Below the pieces are notes generated by a model, which saw only the letters and a list, made by a program, of their open reading frames with translations, was not told where the DNA came from and made no database searches. From positions 1 through 41,852 of the forward strand of contig RFIO01000174.1 in the NCBI GenBank assembly GCA_003695205.1: 41,852 nucleotides of DNA, written 5' to 3'. Made by a program: the position numbers and the translations under genes. This DNA is from Deltaproteobacteria bacterium (lineage in GTDB: Bacteria > Desulfobacterota > Desulfuromonadia > Desulfuromonadales > Geothermobacteraceae). Below, one piece after another: positions 8,891 through 16,122 of the stretch. Every line of letters begins with the position of its first letter. Position 1 is the stretch's first letter.

Positions 8891-9160
8891 TACGGCGTTT
8901 CCGGGATGCCGGTTGCGACTGGGGGCATGAGCCCTTATCCGGTCCGGACCAGCCCCGCCCGGCAACCTGCTTCAGGCTTCCCGCTACCTGGGCGGGCCTG
9001 CTCACCGCAGGCCGACACGGGCAGGATCAGATAACGTGTTGGTCATGCCTCCGGCCAGCGTACCGCGCATCCCAGAACCGTTAATTTTTCGTATCTTTTT
9101 TCAAGCTACCACGCCGGAGAAGCTTGTCAACCGGCGGGGTGACAGACTGCGACCGGGGCC
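8891..9160. other. Gene-free interval rich in inverted repeats, possible structured RNA
   Basis: No credible coding region occupies the roughly 330 bases between ihfB and the next gene. The interval holds several compact inverted repeats: the perfect palindrome GGTCCGGACC (8941-8950); CCCGCCC (8954-8960) pairing with GGGCGGG (8990-8996) around an inner CCTG/CAGG stem (8966-8969 with 8973-8976); and GGCCTGC (8995-9001) with GCAGGCC (9007-9013). An AT-rich stretch follows at about 9080-9102, which could hold the promoter of the pseudouridine synthase gene. It does not match any RNA family I can recognise on either strand. Confidence 0.45.
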
Positions 9161-10162
9161 ATGTCCAACCTGAACAAGCGACACCTGCATCTGACCGTAT
9201 CACAGGAGACTGCCGGCGAACGGATCGATCGTTTTCTGGCTGGCGCCTGTCCGGATATAAGCAGGGAATGCTGGAAAAAGGTCATTGCCACCGGCGGTGT
9301 TCATCTGAATGGCCGTCGCTGGCGGCAGTGCTCAACCTGTTTGCGGCAGGGTGACCGGGTAGAGGTCTTTATTGACGGCCGACCGCTTGAGCCGTGGCTG
9401 CCCGGGGCAGAGCGCATTCTTTATCGGGACCGGTGGTTGCTGGCACTTGACAAGCCGGCCGGCATTGACTGCCAACCGACTCCGGCCAGGTTCCAGGGAA
9501 CCGTTTACCAGGGAGTGCTGGACTACCTCGGTCGCCGTGATCGGCGGCATGGACGCAAACCCGATATCGGCATGGTTCAGAGGCTGGACCGGGACACCAG
9601 TGGCGTCATGGTGTTCAGTATTCACCCCCAGGCCCACAAGGGACTGACGAGGCAATTCACCGAACACCGGCTGCGCAAGTTCTACCTGGCCTTGGTCAGC
9701 GGCACAATGCCGGATCAGGCCGGGGTTCTGCGATCAAACCTTGCGAGGTCCAGGGCCGACAACCTTGTGCGCTCCGTATCCAAAGGTGGTCGCGGGGCTG
9801 TCACCCGCTACCGGGTATTGGCCAGGGAAGGGGAGGTCAGTCTTGTTCTGGTCGAGCCCGTGACCGGACGGTCGCACCAGATACGCGCCCATTGTTCCGA
9901 AGCCGGTTGCCCGCTGGTCGGAGACCTGCCCTATGGCGGTCCGGCCGCCGCAGCAGGGGTGGCTGTGCATGGACAGCTGTTGCACGCCTGGCAGTTGCAC
10001 CTGAAACACCCTGTCAGCCTTGCCGACTTGCGCATCCGCTCCGGACTGCCCGAACAGTGGACTTCGGTCCTCTCCCAGGTCGGGATCCGGTTCGATCAAG
10101 CCTGGTCGCCTGAGCAGCTTTTGCCCTTTTGCGAAAATGGAGCTTGCATTGAGGACTGCTGA
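9161..10162 (+). CDS. RluA-family pseudouridine synthase
   Basis: Isomerises uridine to pseudouridine in rRNA or tRNA. The 333-residue protein has an N-terminal S4-like RNA-binding domain (about residues 15-75, AGERIDRFLAGACPDIS). A catalytic domain follows with YRDRWLLALDKPAGI near 88, the catalytic aspartate in QRLDRDTSG (Asp143), and VEPVTGRSHQIRAH. The usual His of the HRLD motif is Gln here. The target RNA cannot be told from sequence. The start is ATG 9161; the RBS is weak. Its stop overlaps the lgt start by one base. Confidence 0.9.
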   Translation: MSNLNKRHLHLTVSQETAGERIDRFLAGACPDISRECWKKVIATGGVHLNGRRWRQCSTCLRQGDRVEVFIDGRPLEPWLPGAERILYRDRWLLALDKPAGIDCQPTPARFQGTVYQGVLDYLGRRDRRHGRKPDIGMVQRLDRDTSGVMVFSIHPQAHKGLTRQFTEHRLRKFYLALVSGTMPDQAGVLRSNLARSRADNLVRSVSKGGRGAVTRYRVLAREGEVSLVLVEPVTGRSHQIRAHCSEAGCPLVGDLPYGGPAAAAGVAVHGQLLHAWQLHLKHPVSLADLRIRSGLPEQWTSVLSQVGIRFDQAWSPEQLLPFCENGACIEDC

Positions 10163-10947
10163 TGCTGAACTATCCTGATATCGATCCGGTTCTTTTCAGA
10201 GTAGGGCCGCTGGCGGTACGATGGTACGGGCTGATGTATCTGGCCGGTTTCGGTGCCGCCTGGCTGCTTATCCGGCGGCTGGCCGACCGGAAGGGCCTGC
10301 CTCTTGGCCGCGACGACCTTTCCGATCTGCTTTTCTACGCCGTGATAGGGGTCATTCTCGGCGGTCGGCTCGGCTATGTTCTCTTCTACAACCCGGCGCA
10401 CTTTTTCAGCCACCCTCTGGATATCCCGGCGGTCTGGCAGGGGGGGATGAGTTTTCACGGCGGATTGCTCGGTGTGATCCTGGCCAGCCTGCTCTTCTGC
10501 CGACGACGCAGTCTGCCGGTGCTTCAGCTCGGAGATATCATTGCCAACAGCGCGACTATCGGGCTTGGACTCGGTCGGCTCGGCAATTTCATCAACGGCG
10601 AACTCTGGGGGCGTACCACCGATGTCCCCTGGGGCATGGTCTTTCCCCAGGCCGGCCTGCTGCCGCGTCATCCCAGCCAGCTGTATGAATTCCTGCTCGA
10701 AGGAGTCGTCCTCTTCTGTCTGCTGCTCTGGCTCAACCTGCGTGGCTCCAGGGCCGGGGTCCCCCTCTTTGTCTTTTTCGCCGGCTACGGTCTGTTCCGA
10801 TTCCTGGTCGAGTTCGTGCGTGAACCCGATCCTCAGCTCGGCTTTTTGTGGTTCGGAGCTACCATGGGTCAACTGCTCTCTTTACCGATGATTCTGTTGG
10901 GTATCGCAGGCCTCTGGTTTGTGCTGCGGGGCAGGACGGCCAGATGA
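10162..10947 (+). CDS. lgt: Prolipoprotein diacylglyceryl transferase
   Basis: An inner-membrane enzyme that attaches diacylglycerol from phosphatidylglycerol to the lipobox cysteine of prolipoproteins. At 261 residues with about seven hydrophobic segments it fits the family. Motifs visible are the N-terminal YGLMYLAGF, GGMSFHGGLLGVI near residue 93, the signature GRLGNFINGELWGR near 140, and HPSQLYE near 172. The window itself encodes several predicted lipoproteins (16.1, 17.8, 18.6 and 21.2 kb) that would be substrates. It overlaps both neighbours by 1-4 bases. Confidence 0.95.
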   Translation: MLNYPDIDPVLFRVGPLAVRWYGLMYLAGFGAAWLLIRRLADRKGLPLGRDDLSDLLFYAVIGVILGGRLGYVLFYNPAHFFSHPLDIPAVWQGGMSFHGGLLGVILASLLFCRRRSLPVLQLGDIIANSATIGLGLGRLGNFINGELWGRTTDVPWGMVFPQAGLLPRHPSQLYEFLLEGVVLFCLLLWLNLRGSRAGVPLFVFFAGYGLFRFLVEFVREPDPQLGFLWFGATMGQLLSLPMILLGIAGLWFVLRGRTAR

Positions 10948-11576
10948 CGATTGCGGGTGTCATTTTTGACTGTGACGGTGTCCTGTTCGAGAGTCGCAGG
11001 GCCAACCTGGCCTACTACAACGCCATTCTCGCCCGCTTCGATCTTCCGCCGGTCACCGAGGATCAGCCTGACAAGGCGCAGCTGTGTCACACCGCCGACA
11101 GCCGTACCGTGCTGACCAGCCTGTTGGAACCCGGCCTGGCGGAACGGGCGCTGGAGATTGCCGCCGGGCTTGACTACCGGCAGTTCCTTCCATTCATGGA
11201 CCCTGAACCCGGGATGATCGAGGGGTTGCGGCGCCTGAGCAGTGCATGGCCGCTGGCAGTTGCTACCAACCGCGGCAACAGCATGACGGACATACTGCAT
11301 CATTTCGGCCTGGCTGAATGTTTCAGTGCTGTGGTCACCAGCAGGGATGTCGCCCGTCCCAAGCCGGCGCCCGACATGCTTTTCAAGGCTGCGCAGAGCC
11401 TGGAGATCGATTCTTCCCAGCTGGTTTTTGTCGGTGACTCGGAGCTGGATCGCCAGGCCGCCGACGCGGCCGGCATTCGGTTTGTTGCCTATGGCGAGAG
11501 GGTGTCCGGAGACTGGCAGGTTCGGTCTCACGGTGAGCTGGAACAGCTGCTGGCGCTTGTCAGTTCAGATCCTTGA
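10944..11576 (+). CDS. HAD-superfamily phosphatase (Gph/PGM-like)
   Basis: A small-molecule phosphatase of the haloacid dehalogenase superfamily. The 210-residue protein has all four HAD motifs: VIFDCDGVLFES (nucleophile Asp9, Asp11), VATNRGNS (motif II), a Lys in ARPKPAPDM (motif III) and FVGDSELDRQAA (motif IV). A helical cap lies between motifs I and II, as in phosphoglycolate phosphatase-like enzymes. ATG 10944 overlaps the lgt stop (ATGA), and this start gives the canonical N-terminus; a longer upstream start is unnecessary. The 3' end overlaps the convergent kinase gene by 17 bases. The substrate is unknown. Confidence 0.88.
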   Translation: MTIAGVIFDCDGVLFESRRANLAYYNAILARFDLPPVTEDQPDKAQLCHTADSRTVLTSLLEPGLAERALEIAAGLDYRQFLPFMDPEPGMIEGLRRLSSAWPLAVATNRGNSMTDILHHFGLAECFSAVVTSRDVARPKPAPDMLFKAAQSLEIDSSQLVFVGDSELDRQAADAAGIRFVAYGERVSGDWQVRSHGELEQLLALVSSDP

Positions 11577-11979
11577 TCATTTCAAGCACGTGCCCCGAAT
11601 CGGTCTGGCGATATTCGACGCTGTCCATCAGGGATCGGATAATGTAGACCCCGCGGCCGTGCTCGTCGAGGGATCGGAACTCGGGGCTTGAGCGGTCCTT
11701 GAAATCGAACCCGGCCCCCTGGTCGAAGACCCGGATTATCAGACGGCCCCGGTCGACGCTGATCGATACCCGGATCTCCTTGTCCGGATCATCTTCGTTG
11801 GCGTGTCGGATGGCGTTGGTAATGGCCTCGGTCAACACTAGGTTGACATGGTAGGCCAGTTCCTCGCGGTCGCCCCTGTACCCCCTGAGGGTGTGGGCCA
11901 CATCCTCTCCAACCCGGCCGATCAGTCCGAGATAGCGGGTCTGGTTGGGAACCCTGATGTCGATATCCAGCTTTTCCAT
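11560..11979 (-). CDS. RsbW/SpoIIAB-like anti-sigma factor serine kinase
   Basis: A GHKL-fold serine kinase that phosphorylates a STAS antagonist and, in the classical system, sequesters a sigma factor or other partner. The 139-residue protein has the N-box VLTEAITNAIRHAN (Glu51, Asn55), the G1 box FDQGAGFD near residue 85 and the G2 region EHGRGVYIIRSLMD near 106. All ATP- and Mg-binding motifs therefore look intact. It is the last gene of the minus-strand operon, 45 bases after the STAS gene, and its expected partners are encoded immediately upstream. No sigma factor gene is in the window, so the final target is unknown. Confidence 0.9.
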   Translation of the reverse strand: MEKLDIDIRVPNQTRYLGLIGRVGEDVAHTLRGYRGDREELAYHVNLVLTEAITNAIRHANEDDPDKEIRVSISVDRGRLIIRVFDQGAGFDFKDRSSPEFRSLDEHGRGVYIIRSLMDSVEYRQTDSGHVLEMIKDLN

Positions 11980-12024
11980 CTGTCACGGTCGGCCGGAGGC
12001 GGTGTGCCTCCGGCCCGATTCCAG

Positions 12025-12363
12025 TCAACTGAAACTGGCAAGCGCCTCATCGACGTTGGGAAAGATTTCGAACACCCGATGCAGCCGGGTCAGTTCGAAC
12101 ATCGATTTGACCTGGGGCTGCAGGTTGCAGAGCTTCAGGCTGCCGCTGCGCGCGCTGGCGTTCTTGAAGCCCGATACCAGGGCTCCAAGGCCGGAGGAGT
12201 CGACAAAGCGCACCTCCTCAAGATTGACAACCAGGCTGTTCTTGCCTTCCTCGAACAGGTTAAGCATCTGGGTCTTGAGCTCGCCGCTGTTGTGAGCGTC
12301 GAGGCGCTCCTCCTTGACCGTAATCAGGACGGCGGTGTCTTTTTCCTCAATCTGAACGATCAT
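12025..12363 (-). CDS. STAS-domain anti-sigma factor antagonist (SpoIIAA/RsbV-like)
   Basis: A 112-residue single STAS domain protein, the switch component that binds the RsbW-like kinase when unphosphorylated. The phosphorylation loop FVDSSGLGALV places the expected phosphoserine at Ser57. LCNLQPQVKSMFELTRLHRVFEIF matches the C-terminal half of the SpoIIAA fold. The start is ATG at 12363 behind AAGGAGCC; an in-frame longer start lacks an RBS. It lies between the kinase gene and the membrane phosphatase gene, so both modifying enzymes are probably made with it. Confidence 0.92.
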   Translation of the reverse strand: MIVQIEEKDTAVLITVKEERLDAHNSGELKTQMLNLFEEGKNSLVVNLEEVRFVDSSGLGALVSGFKNASARSGSLKLCNLQPQVKSMFELTRLHRVFEIFPNVDEALASFS

Positions 12364-12421
12364 GTGACTGGCTCCTTGGTCTGGTTTGGCCCGTCGGGCG
12401 GGCCGCTTTAGCATAGCATAA

Positions 12422-12451
12422 CTGACCCCGACGACCTCAGGTTCGGGTCAG
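12422..12451 (-). promoter_or_regulatory. Intercistronic hairpin between phosphatase and STAS genes
   Basis: CTGACCC (12422-12428) pairs with GGGTCAG (12445-12451), with a partly paired inner section. The hairpin overlaps the stop codon of the large phosphatase gene and has no T-run on the minus strand. It looks like a processing or stability element, or a partial attenuator, rather than a full terminator. Confidence 0.35.
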
Positions 12452-15400
12452 CTTTCCCGTTTCATGACCACCAGGGAAATGTCATCCCTGAAGTTCTGGC
12501 TGCCGGTAAACAGGCGCAACTGCTGCAGCAGCGTCTCGATCAGTTCCTGCGGCTGCAGATGCCTGTTGTCGATGAGCATCTGTACCAGTCTCTCCTCCCC
12601 GAAAAACTCGCCGGCGCGGTTTTCCGCCTCGGTCAGGCCGTCCGTGAACATCAGCAGGACATCGCCAGGCTCAAGTCGGTCGCGACAGCAGTCGAAGGTG
12701 ACTTCCGGGCGCACCCCGAGGATCAGTCCTTCGGCGTCAAGCCGGTCGATCGTGCCGCTGGCGTGCCTGTAGACCAGGGGCGGGTTATGCCCGGCGCTGG
12801 CATAGACAAGGTTTCCCGTTTCGGGCTGGAATCGAATGTAGACCAGGGTGATGAACAGTTCGGCCTGGGTCAGATCGTCGTAGAAGAACCTGTTCAGGGC
12901 ATCCAGAACCTGGTCCGGTGCGTCAAGCTTGCTGGCGCGAGCGCGAATGAAGGTCCGGGTTTCCGCCATGATCAGTGCCGAGCCGACGTTGTGCCCCGAC
13001 ACGTCAGCCACGACAAGATCGAGGTTGCCGTCGGCGCGCTCCAGGTAGTCGTAGTAATCGCCGCCGACCTCACGGGCCGGAACGCACAACCCGGCCAGGG
13101 AAATCCCCTCTATTCTGGGCGTGGCCTGGGGCAGCAGGCTCAACTGGATGGTTTTGGCGATTTCCATCTCCTTTTGCTGTTCCCGGGCGGCGATCAGGTC
13201 GCGGGTCTGCTGGTTGTTGCGCCAGGCGACACCGACCTGGCTGGCGAGGCTGGTGAACAGCTCGACGAATTCTTCGGTGAAGATGCCTCGAACCGATTTG
13301 GAAAATGCTGACAGAACCCCGATCGGTTCCCCCTCCATGGTGATGGGGGCGTGGGCGAAGGAGAGAATCCCTTCGCGATGTACGATCTGGCTGGTTTGCG
13401 GTTTGTCCTTCAGTTCGTCGGTGTCATTGACGACAATGGCCTGGTTGGTCAGGAAGACCTCGCCGATGGTGGTTTCCATGGTCAGTTTGCGAGCCGAGTG
13501 GCCGAAATGCTCCGAGCTCATGCCTTTCTGGCTGCGAACCGTCAGGGTCATGCTGTCCTGGTCCAGCAGGCGGATTACCACCAGATCGAACTTGAACTGC
13601 TGGATCAGCAGTTCGAGGATGTTGTCGAAGATGGTCTGCAGCGGCGCACCGCTGGCCACAACGCGCGCCGCCTCGTACAGGACGGAAAGCTGCTCGCGGC
13701 TTGAGGTGCGGCTCAGGGTGACCGAGCCGAAGATATCGAAAACCTTCTCCATGCGGCTGCCACGGGTCGACAGGTAGTTTTCGACGATGATACTCGCCGC
13801 CGCGGCCCCGACCGAACCGGCGAGGGTGCGTTCGGTAAAGCGCTTCAGGTTGGGCAGTTCGTATTCCGACAGACTGCCGTGCTGGTCGATGGTCGCCTCC
13901 CGGTCGCCCAGATAATCGGCGATGGCGGCATGAGCCTGTTTCTCCCCGATGAACTTGGACATCAGATCGACGAACTCGAGGATGGACGGGGCGCGGCTGA
14001 TGCGCTGGCGCTCCTTGGGCAGCAGGCTGCCGGTATAGACGCCGACAAACTTTTCAGCCTGTTCGCGCTCGCGCTCATCCGGGGCTGTGAGCAGCGACAG
14101 GGTCAGAAAGGCGCCAATGTTGAAAAAGAGGGTCCAGAACAGGGAATGGCTCCAGATGTCGAAACCGCTCAGCCCGAACAGTTCAAGGGGGCGCAGCAGG
14201 CGGATGCCGAACAGGCCTTCTTCAAGGATGGCACTGTGCAGCCAGCCCGAACGGACAAAGGACGGAATGATCAGGGTATAGAACCAGACCAGGAACCCGA
14301 GGATCAGGCCGGTGGCGGCTCCCTTTCGGGTGGCACGCCGCCAGTAGAGGCCGCCGATCAGGCCCGGGGCGAACTGGGTCGCGGCGATGAAGGAGATCAG
14401 TCCCATGTTGACAAGGGCGTAGGATTCGCCAATGGCCCGGTAGAAGAGGTATCCGAGAAAAACGACAACGAAGATGGCCAGGCGCTTCAGGTTGAGCAGG
14501 ATGAGATAATAGTTGTCGACGACGATGCGGAATTTCAGGATCAGCGGCGTAATCAGCTGGTTGAGAACCATGGTGGCCAGAGCGACCGAGGAGATCATCA
14601 CCATCCCGGCCGCGGCCGACAGGCCGCCGACAAAGGCGAACATGCCAAGCCAGTAGTGTCCGGTCTGCATCGGCAGGGACAGTACGAAGTAATCGGCCTG
14701 ACTGGTGTCTCCGCCGTTGAGCAGCAGGCCGCCCAGGGCGACGGGGAGGACGAACAGATTGATGGCGAAGGCGTACAGGGGAAAGCGCCACATGGCCTGG
14801 CGGATATGACTTTCATCCGAGTTTTCGATGACCATGATGTGAAACTGGCGAGGCAGGAACATGAAGGCCATCATCGAGATGAAGGTAAGGCTGAACCAGG
14901 TGATATAGGGGATCTGTTCGGTGTCGATCAGCAGCAGATGGATCCGTTCAGGAAAATCATGAAGGAATTGACCGAAAATATCTGTGAACCCGTCGAAAAG
15001 GCCATAGGTCACAAAAAGGCCGACGGCGAGAAAGGCGACCAGCTTGATGATCGATTCCAGGGCGATGGCTGCGACCATGCCTTCGTGGCGTTCCGAAGCG
15101 TCGAGGTTTCGGGCTCCGAACAGCACCCCGAACAGGGCAAGAGTCAGGGCGATGATGAAGGCGGTGTCGAGGGTTTGCGGCAGCTGTGGCAGATAGTGAC
15201 CGAGCCCTTCACTGCGTTGCGGAGGCGGCAGGGTGAGCAGATCAAAGGTCTGGGAGACCGCCTTGAGCTGCAGGGCAATGTAGGGCATGATGCCGACCAC
15301 CGAAAAGATGGTGACCAGCCCACCCATGTAGGCCGATTTGCCGTAGCGGCTGGAGACGAAGTCGGCGATGGTGGTGATGTTCTGTTCCTTGCTGATCCGC

Positions 15401-15672
15401 ACCATGCGTCGCAGCAGGAACCACCAGGCAAAGGCAATCAGCGTCGGGCCCAGGTAGATGGTGAGGAAGTCGAGGCCGATGGTGGCGGCGCGGCCGACCG
15501 AACCGTAGAAGGTCCAGGACGTGCAGTAGACTGCCAGCGACAGGGAGTAGATGGTCGGATTGGAAATCAGGCTTTTGCCCTGTTCGTGTTTCCGGTCGGC
15601 GTAATAGGCGACCAGAAACAGCAGCCCCAGATATCCCAGGGTGACCAGTGCGACCAGCTTGACCGAAATCAT
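12448..15672 (-). CDS. Sodium/solute symporter-STAC-GAF-SpoIIE phosphatase fusion (membrane signalling protein)
   Basis: The 1074-residue protein combines four parts. Residues 1-530 are an SSS/SLC5-type sodium:solute symporter with about 13 hydrophobic segments and the CbrA-like signatures TSWTFYGSVGRAA (51-63) and IYLGP (72-76). Residues about 533-650 resemble the STAC linker seen between SLC5 domains and sensor kinases (EQAEKFV). Residues about 660-820 form a GAF domain. Residues about 850-1074 are a PP2C/SpoIIE phosphatase with metal-site aspartates in GGDYYD (Asp872), VADVSGH (Asp890), FTDGLTE (Asp1011) and RDDISL (1063-1064). Phosphatase competence therefore looks intact. The STAS substrate and its kinase follow downstream. 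The start overlaps the upstream small gene (ATGA). Whether it still transports a solute is unknown. Confidence 0.9.
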   Translation of the reverse strand: MISVKLVALVTLGYLGLLFLVAYYADRKHEQGKSLISNPTIYSLSLAVYCTSWTFYGSVGRAATIGLDFLTIYLGPTLIAFAWWFLLRRMVRISKEQNITTIADFVSSRYGKSAYMGGLVTIFSVVGIMPYIALQLKAVSQTFDLLTLPPPQRSEGLGHYLPQLPQTLDTAFIIALTLALFGVLFGARNLDASERHEGMVAAIALESIIKLVAFLAVGLFVTYGLFDGFTDIFGQFLHDFPERIHLLLIDTEQIPYITWFSLTFISMMAFMFLPRQFHIMVIENSDESHIRQAMWRFPLYAFAINLFVLPVALGGLLLNGGDTSQADYFVLSLPMQTGHYWLGMFAFVGGLSAAAGMVMISSVALATMVLNQLITPLILKFRIVVDNYYLILLNLKRLAIFVVVFLGYLFYRAIGESYALVNMGLISFIAATQFAPGLIGGLYWRRATRKGAATGLILGFLVWFYTLIIPSFVRSGWLHSAILEEGLFGIRLLRPLELFGLSGFDIWSHSLFWTLFFNIGAFLTLSLLTAPDEREREQAEKFVGVYTGSLLPKERQRISRAPSILEFVDLMSKFIGEKQAHAAIADYLGDREATIDQHGSLSEYELPNLKRFTERTLAGSVGAAAASIIVENYLSTRGSRMEKVFDIFGSVTLSRTSSREQLSVLYEAARVVASGAPLQTIFDNILELLIQQFKFDLVVIRLLDQDSMTLTVRSQKGMSSEHFGHSARKLTMETTIGEVFLTNQAIVVNDTDELKDKPQTSQIVHREGILSFAHAPITMEGEPIGVLSAFSKSVRGIFTEEFVELFTSLASQVGVAWRNNQQTRDLIAAREQQKEMEIAKTIQLSLLPQATPRIEGISLAGLCVPAREVGGDYYDYLERADGNLDLVVADVSGHNVGSALIMAETRTFIRARASKLDAPDQVLDALNRFFYDDLTQAELFITLVYIRFQPETGNLVYASAGHNPPLVYRHASGTIDRLDAEGLILGVRPEVTFDCCRDRLEPGDVLLMFTDGLTEAENRAGEFFGEERLVQMLIDNRHLQPQELIETLLQQLRLFTGSQNFRDDISLVVMKRES

Positions 15673-15920
15673 GGAGCGCCGCGGTCCCGTCTTCCGGTGT
15701 CGTCGTCACTGCGGCCGAGCTGCAGGGAAAAGAACCAGATGATCAGGATGGAGACGGGCCACCCCACCAGCAGATAGAGCACCAGCACAGGGATGCCCAG
15801 AAGGGTGTCTGCCTTGTTGAAGATATGGATGAAGGGATAGTTGAGCATGATGCAGCCCAGCAGGAAACAGAGAATCCAGGCTTCGCGCAGACGGTGAGGT
15901 TCAGTCGGTTTCATGCTCAT
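15669..15920 (-). CDS. Small two-helix membrane protein, CbrX-like
   Basis: An 83-residue protein with two hydrophobic segments (about residues 14-32 and 39-65) and a charged, Asp/Arg-rich tail. I do not recognise a named domain. Its place directly upstream of a sensor-type symporter, overlapping it by four bases, resembles the small CbrX protein encoded before CbrA in Pseudomonas. A role as an accessory subunit or in setting translation of the symporter gene is inferred from that position. The RBS is poor; an internal start at 15914 is equally possible. Confidence 0.72.
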   Translation of the reverse strand: MSMKPTEPHRLREAWILCFLLGCIMLNYPFIHIFNKADTLLGIPVLVLYLLVGWPVSILIIWFFSLQLGRSDDDTGRRDRGAP

Positions 15921-16039
15921 GCCGTTGTTGACCGGGCCCGGTTGTTTCGTCCGGGCGGCTGGTTGAAGCCCGCAAAGAAATCCGAACCGGACTTGCTATC
16001 TTAACCCGTTGAATTTACAATTAGATTAACATACCGATG

Positions 16040-16062
16040 ACAGCTGTAAAGCTGTCTTTTTA
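16040..16062 (+). terminator. Terminator-like hairpin in the divergent promoter region
   Basis: A 7-bp stem (GACAGCT 16040-16046, AGCTGTC 16051-16057) with a GTAA loop is followed by TTTTTATTTT. It lies in the AT-rich 200-base gap between the divergent signalling operon and the TPR lipoprotein gene, 60 bases before the latter. It could attenuate plus-strand leader transcription. The stem alone is symmetrical and could instead be an operator. Confidence 0.4.
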
Positions 16063-16122
16063 TTTTCGATTTTTACCCGCCGGGAGCGAAGTGGCCGCCC
16101 CCTTCGGTCCTGGAGAGAATTC

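Noticed and set aside
8920..9040. SAM-I riboswitch-like string (CCCGGCAACCTGC at 8958-8970, with CTTATC and GATAA flanks)
   Set aside because: The kink-turn GGAGGGA-type segment and the GGTGCCAATTCC box are missing, and the downstream gene is a pseudouridine synthase; a chance resemblance is more likely.
13879..15777. 632-codon open frame on the plus strand opposite the symporter-phosphatase gene
   Set aside because: Its translation is Gln/Asp/Gly-rich low-complexity sequence with no domain, a typical antisense shadow of a GC-rich coding region.
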